DNA of 64,000 nucleotides from DASXHD01 sp038239005. Its GTDB lineage: Bacteria > Myxococcota_A > Polyangia > Polyangiales > Polyangiaceae. The first letter of the stretch is position 1; each line of letters begins with the position of its first letter. The translations under genes were made by a program, and so were the position numbers. Positions 34,366-41,574 of this stretch are shown here, in pieces. Where the stretch lies: assembly GCA_038239005.1 (NCBI GenBank), contig JBBSFE010000008.1:38046-102045 (forward strand), given 5' to 3'. The notes under the pieces are model-generated. The model was given only the letters and a program-made list of their open reading frames with translations. It ran no database searches and was not told where the DNA came from.

Positions 34366-34503
34366 ATGACGATTCCGCTTTGGGTGATTGGTTTGGTGAT
34401 TGCAGGAGTAGCGCCGTTCATCGTTCGTCTCATCGGAGACGCGTTCGAAGCGCGAGCGAAGCGCCGCACCGAACGTGCGATGAAGTCGCACCTTTCGCGG
34501 TGA
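34366..34503 (+). CDS. 45-aa single-span membrane peptide
   Basis: A 45-codon open frame 5 bp after the SPOR gene on the same strand. It encodes a hydrophobic N-terminal helix (IPLWVIGLVIAGVAPFIV) followed by a basic amphipathic tail (ARAKRRTERAMKSHLSR), a design common to small bitopic regulatory peptides. The frame fits exactly into the gap before the amidotransferase gene, and its tight spacing supports translation. No recognised family. Codon composition is like the neighbours. Without homologues, a chance frame cannot be excluded. Confidence 0.55.
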   Translation: MTIPLWVIGLVIAGVAPFIVRLIGDAFEARAKRRTERAMKSHLSR

Positions 34504-34554
34504 CAAATTGGGCGACCGCCAACTTGGTGCGTATGTTTGTAAGAGGTAGCACCC

Positions 34555-35385
34555 ATGGCGAGATTGTTCGGTCTCTTAGGCAATCGCTCCGACCTCACAG
34601 GTCGCGTGCTCGCGTTCGAGCGTGACGCGCTGCGGGTGCGTGGCGCGGGCACAGTCGGCTGGGGGCTCGGGTTCTATCAAGGAGGCGAGGTCCTCATTCG
34701 CCGCCGCCCGATCGACGAGCGCGAAGAGATCGACGTCGCCGCGCTCGGTTCGGACGTGCGTGGGGACGTCGTCATCGGTCACGTTCGTCAGGCGACCGTC
34801 GGCGCGCTTCGCACGGAGAACACGCATCCGTTTCGATATCGTCAGTGGCTCTACGCACAAACCGGCACGGTCGCCGGCTTCGAGCAAGTGCGCGATCGCT
34901 TGATGGGCAGCGTGCCGGAGTTCTTGCGCGCCGGCATCCGCGGCGACAGCGACGCAGAAATCCTCTTTCACGTTTATCTCTCGTTCTTGCACGACGCCGG
35001 CAAGCTCGATGACCTCGTCGTCGACCCGAGCGTCGTACGCGAAGCGATTCGCGGAAGCCTCGCGCTCGTCGATTCGATCTGCGCAGAGGTTGGCGGCACG
35101 CCCGTCGAAGCGAACATCGTGGTCTCGAACGGCGACCTCATCGTTGCGGCACACCGCCGGCAAACGATGGCCGTTCGCACGCTCTCCGGTCGCGACGACG
35201 CCGACGCCGTCATTGGCGATGACGCTCAACTTCGCCGCCGCACGCCCGAGCTCGGGCGCGTTCACTTCGATATCGTCGCAAGCGACTTCGATTCGGCCTC
35301 GGTCCCGCCGCGCTGGAACGCCGTCAAAGATCATGCGATGGTGACCCTCACCCGTGACGACGCGCCGAAATTCGAGCCTCTTTAG
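34555..35385 (+). CDS. Class II glutamine amidotransferase-fold protein lacking Cys2
   Basis: A 276-aa Ntn-hydrolase fold related to YafJ/EgtC amidotransferases. Family motifs are present: ARLFGL at the N-terminus, HVRQATVGALRTENTHPF, and GDSDAEILFHVYLSFL. In active members the protein starts MCRLFG and Cys2 becomes the nucleophile; here residue 2 is Ala (GCG codon), so glutamine hydrolysis by the standard mechanism is not possible. It may be a binding or regulatory protein. A GAGGT Shine-Dalgarno-like sequence precedes the ATG. The last 32 bp overlap the following lipoprotein in another frame. Confidence 0.87.
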   Translation: MARLFGLLGNRSDLTGRVLAFERDALRVRGAGTVGWGLGFYQGGEVLIRRRPIDEREEIDVAALGSDVRGDVVIGHVRQATVGALRTENTHPFRYRQWLYAQTGTVAGFEQVRDRLMGSVPEFLRAGIRGDSDAEILFHVYLSFLHDAGKLDDLVVDPSVVREAIRGSLALVDSICAEVGGTPVEANIVVSNGDLIVAAHRRQTMAVRTLSGRDDADAVIGDDAQLRRRTPELGRVHFDIVASDFDSASVPPRWNAVKDHAMVTLTRDDAPKFEPL

Positions 35386-36001
35386 CGTACTCGCACTCGG
35401 CGGCTTGCTCGCGGCTTGCGGGGGCGTCGCGCTCGATACCGCGCTCGACGTGAAAGACGTCCCGCGAAAACCCGACGGCGTTTTGCTCGAACCCGCGGCC
35501 GCCATTCCGACGCCCGAAGAGCGCGGCAAAGTGCAAGCAGGCGTCGTCGCACTTCGCCAGCCCATCGGGAACGAACAGATCGGCGAGCTCGTCAAAGGCT
35601 ACGTCCACTCGTACATCGATCGTCGCGGGCAGTTGAGCGAGCTCCTCACCGATGACGCCGTCCTCTTCGTCGACAACAACCGATCGTCACCGCGCACGGC
35701 GCTCAACACGTTCATGACGCAGAAGTGGCAAGCGCACCAACAGGACTACATCCACCTTCAGCGCGACGTCGCTCGACTCGACCGACTCGAGCGCTGGACG
35801 TCCGACGATCTCTCCCCGCACACGGATCCTCCGCGCCCGCCCGAGATGCACGCCGGCGACATCTACGCGCGCGTGCCGCTCGACCAGGTCTTGTCATCGC
35901 AGGGCGACCCGCTCTTCCACAACACCCTCATCGTCCTCATCCGCCGCGACGCCGACCGCAAAATAAAAATCGCGGGCCTCGCCGAGACGGACACTCCGTA
36001 G
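35354..36001 (+). CDS. Lipoprotein of unknown function
   Basis: A 215-aa lipoprotein with a basic N-terminus, hydrophobic segment and clear lipobox LLAAC. The mature part is soluble and helical/beta mixed, with no family I recognise; charged conserved-looking stretches are KGYVHSYIDRRGQLSELL and VLIRRDADRKIKIAGL. GTG start inside the previous gene (32-bp overlap), the only start that gives a signal peptide. Ends 1 bp before the convergent sigma54 activator gene. Confidence 0.75.
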   Translation: MTTRRNSSLFSVLALGGLLAACGGVALDTALDVKDVPRKPDGVLLEPAAAIPTPEERGKVQAGVVALRQPIGNEQIGELVKGYVHSYIDRRGQLSELLTDDAVLFVDNNRSSPRTALNTFMTQKWQAHQQDYIHLQRDVARLDRLERWTSDDLSPHTDPPRPPEMHAGDIYARVPLDQVLSSQGDPLFHNTLIVLIRRDADRKIKIAGLAETDTP

Positions 36002-36002
36002 G

Positions 36003-37409
36003 TTACTCGGACCGGTAGGAGTCGAGGGAGATGTTGTATTTCTTGAGCCAGCGGTGGATTTGCATGCGCTCTTTGCCGAGCTCGCGGCCGACTGCGGCGA
36101 CGTTGCCGGCGTGGCGGGTGAGGAGCGTGCGGAGCTCGGCTTCGGTGGGCGTGCGTTTCAGGGCGGCGGGCTCGCGTTGCGATGGCAGCGCCGGTCGTTT
36201 TTTGTCGCCGTATTCTTTCATCGCTTCGGCGATGTCTTCGGGGAGGTGCTTGGCGTCGAGTGGGGCGCCGCCGGTGAGGGCGAGGCCGCGCTTGATGCAG
36301 CTCTCGAGCTCGCGGACGTTGTAGGGCCAGTCGTAGTGGACGAGCGCGAGCAAGAACGAGAACGTGAGGCCGACGTCGGGGCGGCCGTAGCGTGCGGCGA
36401 AAGTTTTTGCGAGTAGGTAGACGTCTTCTTTGCGCTGGCGAAGCGGCGGCAGTGACACCGCGTGCTCGTTGAGGCGAGCGAAGAGATCGCCGCGGAACTT
36501 CCCGTCCCGCACTTGCTCGCGGAGATTGCGGTGCGTGGCGCACGCGACGCGAACGTTGACGTGCTCGGCCGTGGTCGCGCCGAGCGGGAAGACTTCTTTC
36601 GATTGGAGAACGCGGAGCAGCTTGGCTTGCGCGTCGAGAGGCATGTCGCCGATTTCGTCAAGGAACAGCGTGCCGCCATCGGCGAGCTTGATGAGGCCGG
36701 GTTTGTCGCGATCGGCGCCCGAGAATGCGCCGCGGCGATAACCGAAGAGCTCGCTCTCGAGGAGGTTCTGCGGAATCGCGGCGCAGTTGATCGCTTGCAG
36801 CGAGCCTTTGCGATCGGAGGCGTCGTGAATCGCGTGGGCGACGACTTCTTTTCCGGTGCCGGTCTCGCCGAGGATCATGCACGAGAGCTCGGTCTTGGCG
36901 ATGCGCTCGATGTCGCGCGCGATGCCGTCCATCTGGAGGCCGCCCACGAGCGCGGACATCGGAGGCGATCGTCGCGACTCCGCCGCTTTCGAGCGTGAGC
37001 CGTCGAGACGAAACGGCACGTACGCCGTGGCGCCTTCGGCGACGAACTTGAAGATGGCGTCACCGATGCGAACTTCGTCGAGTGGCTCGAGCTCGTGCTC
37101 GCCCACGTAGTGGCCGTTGACGATGGTGCCGTTGCGGCTCGAGCGATCGTGCAAAATCCAAGCGTCGTTCTCGAGTGCGATGCGAACGTGCTGGCGGCTC
37201 GCCGCCTGATCGGGAATGCAAATCGAGCAGCCTGCGTCGCGCCCGACGATCACTTCGCTCGTGAAAAACGGATACGCGGCGGCGAGCTCGTCGAAGCAGG
37301 CCGCATAGAGCAACACCAGCCCCGGGCGAGACTCCTCCGCGGCGGTGACCGCCGACTTCGGGGCCTCACCTTCGTACGTCGACGAAACGCCGGTTCGAAA
37401 GCGGCTCAC
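36003..37409 (-). CDS. FHA-domain sigma54-dependent transcriptional activator
   Basis: A 468-aa activator. Residues about 50-115 form an FHA domain (VIVGRD, SRQHV, DRSSRNGTIVNG), which reads phosphothreonine, so the protein is probably controlled by a Ser/Thr kinase. The AAA+ domain (about 155-390) has Walker A GETGTGKE, the sigma54 contact loop as GAFSGA (Thr replaced by Ser), Walker B GGTLFLDEIGD and WPYNVRELESC. The C-terminal Fis-type helix-turn-helix is GNVAAVGRELGKERMQIHRWL. GTG start; an upstream ATG runs into a stop. FHA-type activators are a hallmark of myxobacterial signalling. Confidence 0.94.
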   Translation of the reverse strand: MSRFRTGVSSTYEGEAPKSAVTAAEESRPGLVLLYAACFDELAAAYPFFTSEVIVGRDAGCSICIPDQAASRQHVRIALENDAWILHDRSSRNGTIVNGHYVGEHELEPLDEVRIGDAIFKFVAEGATAYVPFRLDGSRSKAAESRRSPPMSALVGGLQMDGIARDIERIAKTELSCMILGETGTGKEVVAHAIHDASDRKGSLQAINCAAIPQNLLESELFGYRRGAFSGADRDKPGLIKLADGGTLFLDEIGDMPLDAQAKLLRVLQSKEVFPLGATTAEHVNVRVACATHRNLREQVRDGKFRGDLFARLNEHAVSLPPLRQRKEDVYLLAKTFAARYGRPDVGLTFSFLLALVHYDWPYNVRELESCIKRGLALTGGAPLDAKHLPEDIAEAMKEYGDKKRPALPSQREPAALKRTPTEAELRTLLTRHAGNVAAVGRELGKERMQIHRWLKKYNISLDSYRSE

Positions 37410-37418
37410 GAATCCATC

Positions 37419-38045
37419 TTAACGTGCGTACCGTTTGGAATCGACCCCGACGCCGCGGCACACCTCGTCGAGGGCGAGGTCGGTGCGTTCGCGCAGCGTT
37501 TCGAGCGTTCCGTCGTTTTCGATGACGATATTGGCCGCGGCGCGTTTCTCATCGAGCGGCAGCTGAGCCGAGATGCGCGCGCGAACGGCCGTTTCGTCCG
37601 CGAAATCGCGGGCAACGGCACGTGCAATCTGCACGCTTTCCGGCGCCGCAACCACGACGAGCGGACGAAACGCATCGGCAAGACCATTCTCGACGAGGAG
37701 CGCGGCCTCGTAGCAGGCGAGCGGCTCGCCACGCGCTTCGAGCTCGGCCGTCAGCTCGGCTGAGCGAATGCCAATGCGTGGGTGCGTGATGGCGTTGAGC
37801 GCCTTCGTCAGGTTGGCGTCGGCGAAGACCCTGGCCGCGAGCTTTTTTCGATCGAGCGCCCCGCGGTCGTCGAGCACGTCACTTCCGAATGTCGCGACGA
37901 TGTCGGCGAGCGCAGGCGTTCCCGGCTCGACGATTTCACGCGCGACCGCATCTGCGTCAATCACGGGCAAGCCACGCTCGCGCAGCCGCGCCGCGACCGC
38001 ACTTTTGCCCGAGGCAATGCCACCGGTGAGCCCGAAGACGCGCAC
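37419..38045 (-). CDS. coaE: Dephospho-CoA kinase
   Basis: A 208-aa P-loop kinase for the last step of coenzyme A synthesis, phosphorylating the 3'-hydroxyl of dephospho-CoA. The N-terminal signature GLTGGIASGKSAVA and the DADAVAREIVEPG motif are diagnostic, followed by HPRIG and the lid region. GTG start. It lies 9 bp upstream of the FHA activator on the same strand, so the two may be co-transcribed. A perfect 12-bp palindrome occupies the divergent promoter region upstream. Confidence 0.95.
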   Translation of the reverse strand: MRVFGLTGGIASGKSAVAARLRERGLPVIDADAVAREIVEPGTPALADIVATFGSDVLDDRGALDRKKLAARVFADANLTKALNAITHPRIGIRSAELTAELEARGEPLACYEAALLVENGLADAFRPLVVVAAPESVQIARAVARDFADETAVRARISAQLPLDEKRAAANIVIENDGTLETLRERTDLALDEVCRGVGVDSKRYAR

Positions 38046-38054
38046 GCCCGAGGA

Positions 38055-38066
38055 TTAACATGTTAA
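38055..38066. promoter_or_regulatory. AT-rich perfect palindrome, probable operator
   Basis: TTAACATGTTAA is a perfect 12-bp palindrome in the 31-bp divergent gap between coaE and the Tat-exported small subunit gene. AT-only arms are unusual in this GC-rich sequence. It lies 9 bp from the coaE start and 10 bp from the other start, so a bound repressor could block both. No linked regulator was found. Confidence 0.4.
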
Positions 38067-38076
38067 GTCTCTTGGC

Positions 38077-38607
38077 GTGAAGCTGACGCGACGTCGCGCG
38101 CTCGGAGCGGTGAGCGGCGCGCTTCTCGCGGCATCGACCACGGTCGCGATCGTTCGAACGCGCGGCTATGACGTTGCGCCCGAGATTGCAGCGCGCCTTC
38201 GGGCGTTCTCGCCGTGGCAGTACGTCGTCTTCTCGGCGATCGCGCGGCGCATCGCAGCGCCCGACGTCGATGACGGCAGCGTGCCGACGCCCGACGAAGT
38301 GGGCGTGGCGGCTTTTGTCGATGCGTTCATTGCCGCGGGTCCGGAGGCGATCCGCCGCGATTTCTTGCGGCTCCTCGCGTTCGTCGAGCACCTCGCGCCG
38401 CTCGCGTGTAAATTCGGCACGCGCTTCTCACGCCTTGCCCCGAGCGATCAAGACCGCGTGCTCGCGTGGCTCGAATCCAATCGCGAAGGTCTACTGCGCG
38501 GCGGCTTCGATGGCCTGAAATCGTGCGTCTTCATGGGCTACTACCGAGACGCGCGCACCTGGAAAATCCCCGCATACGCCGGCCCGTTCGTGCGCAAGGC
38601 GTCATGA
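38077..38607 (+). CDS. Tat-exported gluconate 2-dehydrogenase subunit 3-like protein
   Basis: A 176-aa protein with a twin-arginine-type leader (LTRRRALGAVSGALLAAST). The mature part resembles the small (subunit 3) family that accompanies GMC-type flavin dehydrogenases and helps export the folded partner through Tat. Its stop overlaps the GMC oxidoreductase start by 4 bp (ATGA), which is the family's usual pairing. No cytochrome c third subunit is adjacent. GTG start. Confidence 0.82.
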   Translation: MKLTRRRALGAVSGALLAASTTVAIVRTRGYDVAPEIAARLRAFSPWQYVVFSAIARRIAAPDVDDGSVPTPDEVGVAAFVDAFIAAGPEAIRRDFLRLLAFVEHLAPLACKFGTRFSRLAPSDQDRVLAWLESNREGLLRGGFDGLKSCVFMGYYRDARTWKIPAYAGPFVRKAS

Positions 38608-40112
38608 CGATCATCAAGGGACGCGATCTCGAATCGGACGTCGCCATCGACGTCGACGCCGTCGTCATCGGCACGGGCGCGGGCGGCGGAATGGCGATGC
38701 GCGAGCTTGCGCGTGCGGGCCTCAAAGTGGTTGCGCTCGAAGAGGGCGGCTTCCACACGCCCGCCGATTTCACGCAGCGCGAAGACGAAATGTTTCCGCT
38801 CCTCTATCAAGACGCAGGCGGCCGCATGACGCGCGATCTCGCGATTCGCGTGCTCCAAGGGCGCGGCGTTGGCGGCAGCACGATCCACAACACGAATCTC
38901 TGCAAACGCACGCCCGACGAGATCCTCGATCTCTGGCGCGATCGCTATGCGGTCTCCGGCGCGGGTCCGAACGACATGCGGAGCTCGTTCGAGCGCGTCG
39001 AGCATGATCTATCGGTCTCCGAGATTCCCGCCGCGCTTCGCAACGCAAACAACGAGGTGCTCCACGTCGGCACGCGCGCCCTCGGTTGGCGGGGCGGGCC
39101 GCTGAAGCACAATCGCGTCGGCTGCCAGATGAGCGGCTTTTGCGAGCTTGGTTGCGCCTACGACGCGAAGCAAAACGTCTCGAAAGTGCTCGTGCCGCAA
39201 GCCGAAGCCGCAGGCGCCACGATTTACTCCGATGTCCAAGCGCTGCGTGTCACGCACGAGCGCGGACGTGTCACCGGGGTCGTCGCCGCCTCGGCAAAAG
39301 CCTGGGTTCACGTGCGTGCGCGCATCGTCGTGCTTGCCGCGAGCGCGATTGGCTCGCCCGCGCTCGGGATCAAAAGCGATCTTCCCGATCCGTTTTCGCA
39401 AATCGGCCGCGGCCTCCGTATGCATCCAGGCTCGGTCGTTGCGGGTCGCTTCGAACGCACGATGAGCTCGCAGTACGGCATCCCACAATCGTACGAATGC
39501 ACCGAGCACCTCTCGTTCGAGGAGGGGAGCGATTCACGCGTGTGGATCGTGCCCGCGTTCGCGCATCCCATCGGCACCGCCGCCGTTTTGCCAGGTTTCG
39601 GCAAAGAGCACATGCGCGCGATGCGGTCGTACGGAAACCTCGCCGTCTTGACCGCGATGGTCCACGACGAAACCGCGGGCCGCGTGACTGTCGACGACGA
39701 GCGGCCCGTCATCGACTACGTCATGAACGAGAGCGATCGCCGCCAGCTCGGCAAAGGGCTCATCGCGTGCGCCAAGCTGCTCTTCGCCGGTGGTGCGGCG
39801 GAAGTCACCATCCCGGCAATCCCATCGATCCGATTGAAGAGCGCGAGCGAGATCGACGCACTCACCACGGACTTCGCCCGCCCGCACAGCGTCCCCATCA
39901 CGGCCGTGCACCCGATGGGCACGATGCGCATGGGAGACGACCCACGCCGCGCGGTCGTCGACTCACGCGGCGAGCATCACTTCGTCAAAGGACTCTTTGT
40001 GATGGATGGGTCGCTGTTTCCGACGAGCCTCGGTGGCCCGCCGCAAATCAGCATCTATTCGTTCGCGCTCCACCTCGCGAAATACGCGGTGGAGCGTGCT
40101 CGAAGCAGCTAA
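38604..40112 (+). CDS. GMC-family FAD oxidoreductase
   Basis: A 502-aa flavoprotein. The N-terminal dinucleotide-binding motif VIGTGAGGGMAMRELA, GRGVGGSTIHNTNLC, and the C-terminal HPMGTMRMGDDPRRAVVDS plus GGPPQISIYSFALHLA identify the glucose-methanol-choline family. A middle CEL-GCAYDAK cysteine segment resembles gluconate 2-dehydrogenase/cholesterol oxidase-like members. It oxidises an alcohol or sugar; the acceptor and substrate are unknown. No signal of its own, so export would hitch-hike on the Tat leader of the upstream subunit 3-like protein. ATGA coupling. Confidence 0.9.
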   Translation: MTIIKGRDLESDVAIDVDAVVIGTGAGGGMAMRELARAGLKVVALEEGGFHTPADFTQREDEMFPLLYQDAGGRMTRDLAIRVLQGRGVGGSTIHNTNLCKRTPDEILDLWRDRYAVSGAGPNDMRSSFERVEHDLSVSEIPAALRNANNEVLHVGTRALGWRGGPLKHNRVGCQMSGFCELGCAYDAKQNVSKVLVPQAEAAGATIYSDVQALRVTHERGRVTGVVAASAKAWVHVRARIVVLAASAIGSPALGIKSDLPDPFSQIGRGLRMHPGSVVAGRFERTMSSQYGIPQSYECTEHLSFEEGSDSRVWIVPAFAHPIGTAAVLPGFGKEHMRAMRSYGNLAVLTAMVHDETAGRVTVDDERPVIDYVMNESDRRQLGKGLIACAKLLFAGGAAEVTIPAIPSIRLKSASEIDALTTDFARPHSVPITAVHPMGTMRMGDDPRRAVVDSRGEHHFVKGLFVMDGSLFPTSLGGPPQISIYSFALHLAKYAVERARSS

Positions 40113-40127
40113 AGCAGACGGATCCGC

Positions 40128-41258
40128 TCAGCCGCCGCTGCTGCTGTCGGTCACGCCGGTCTCGGTCGTGCCGGTGTCTTTGGTGCCGGTGTCCGTGCCG
40201 CCGTCCGACGGAGGCGTCGTGCACGGGTCGGGCGGCGCTGCTGCGTCGTCGACCGAGACCTTCGTCGGGTTCATGACCTTCTTGCCGACGAAGCCGAGGC
40301 CGATCGAGATGCCGTCGCAGTTGACGGCAGCTTTGTTCGTGCCGTCGCTGATGATGTCCGACGCCTGACGAATCTGGTCGGCGATGCCGTTGAAGGCCGA
40401 GCCGCACAGCGATGTCGAGATGCGACCGGCAACCGACTGGAGGCCCGTGATGAGCTCCTCGGTGTTGATGACGCCGGCGATCGTGCCGTTGGCTGCGTCG
40501 TTCGGGCCTGTGTGGTCGAACGTGATGACCGCGTGGTTGACCGAAAGCGCGAGCGCGACGCCCTGGAAGACGAGGCTGATCGTGACGGTGATGCCACCGG
40601 TCGACAAGTCGCCGCTGACGAACGTGCCGTTCACGGCGTAGGCGCTGTTGAATTTGATCTTCGAGCCGCCGGCGATCGTGCCGTCCGAGAGAAGCGCGGG
40701 GTTGACCGGCCAATCCGTGGAGCTGTCGAACGTCGGAGCTGCGGCGCCGTCGTACTTGCCGGACGCGAAAAGTTGGCCGCTGAGGCCAGTCGCCGTTTGC
40801 GTGGGTGTGTCGTCGAGGCCGGTGACTTGGAGCTGGATCGTGAAGCTGCCGCTGTCGATCGCTTGCGAGATCGTCGTCGACGGGGTCGGCAGGCTTGCCG
40901 CGGTGACGATGATCGGGAGGATGACGGAGCCGAACGCGTTGTCGATGCCGTTGTTGCCGTCGACTTGGTTCTGTTTCGGCGCGCCGCTCTTCAGCGTGCA
41001 GACGTCGGTCGCGAGCTTGTCGGTGACTTTGCCGTCGAGGTTATACCCGTAGGCCTTCCACGCGTTGGTGCTTGCGACGCCGCTGCGGTCGGCTTCGCCG
41101 AGCTGCAACGTGGAGATCGCGAACGTTTCAGGGGTGGTCGCGGTCGTTTTCGGACCCGAGGGCGGACTCGGAGGCTGACCAATGCCGCTGGAGGAGTCTC
41201 CTCCGCAAGCAACGAGCAACCCAAAACCGCAGAGAGAACCGACTGTCCAAAGCTTCAT
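40128..41258 (-). CDS. Lipoprotein with Gly/Thr-rich tail
   Basis: A 376-aa lipoprotein with lipobox LLVAC followed by GGDSSSG. The middle region is beta-rich (ITVTISLVFQGVALALSVNH) and the C-terminus is low complexity (DGGTDTGTKDTGTTETG). No recognised family; the style is common in myxobacteria. The start MKLWTVGSL is supported by an AGGAGG sequence directly upstream (1-nt spacing) and by the signal peptide; the frame is open further upstream. It is transcribed away from dnaE. Confidence 0.78.
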   Translation of the reverse strand: MKLWTVGSLCGFGLLVACGGDSSSGIGQPPSPPSGPKTTATTPETFAISTLQLGEADRSGVASTNAWKAYGYNLDGKVTDKLATDVCTLKSGAPKQNQVDGNNGIDNAFGSVILPIIVTAASLPTPSTTISQAIDSGSFTIQLQVTGLDDTPTQTATGLSGQLFASGKYDGAAAPTFDSSTDWPVNPALLSDGTIAGGSKIKFNSAYAVNGTFVSGDLSTGGITVTISLVFQGVALALSVNHAVITFDHTGPNDAANGTIAGVINTEELITGLQSVAGRISTSLCGSAFNGIADQIRQASDIISDGTNKAAVNCDGISIGLGFVGKKVMNPTKVSVDDAAAPPDPCTTPPSDGGTDTGTKDTGTTETGVTDSSSGG

Positions 41259-41574
41259 CACATGCCTCCTAAAGATCGCGGGCAGGACCAATACCCTTAA
41301 GCGCGCCCCGCGTAAAGCGCGTGGTTTCACAGCCTAGTTGACTCGAACGTTCCGCGCCAACGCAGCGAGGGCCATGCGGCAGCGAGACGAAACCGGCGAG
41401 GCCGGCGCGCGGATGCTTACGAATAGCGCAAGCCGCCAAACTTCGCCGCCAGCGCATCTGGAGCGAGAATTTCGCGGCCCGGCCGCATTTGTCACGCTGC
41501 CGCTTTTCGTGCACCACGAAGCGACAAGACTCGATCCGTTCAAGTGAACGCTGCCCTAGTGTATATCGAACGCG
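41259..41574. other. 316-bp intergenic region upstream of dnaE and a divergent lipoprotein
   Basis: This is the only non-coding stretch above 300 bp. Besides the Shine-Dalgarno of the minus-strand lipoprotein and a small dyad near dnaE, I see no gene, repeat or RNA. Short open frames across it are Arg/Ala-rich and lack start signals. It presumably holds promoters for both flanking genes. Confidence 0.6.
41538..41549. promoter_or_regulatory. Small dyad upstream of dnaE
   Basis: GTTCA-AG-TGAAC is an inverted repeat with 5-bp arms, 25 bp upstream of the dnaE ATG. TGTATATC at 41559-41566 downstream looks like a -10. GTTC half-sites occur in LexA-type operators, but the spacing here (GTTC-N4-GAAC) does not match a consensus I know. 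Weak evidence only. Confidence 0.22.
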
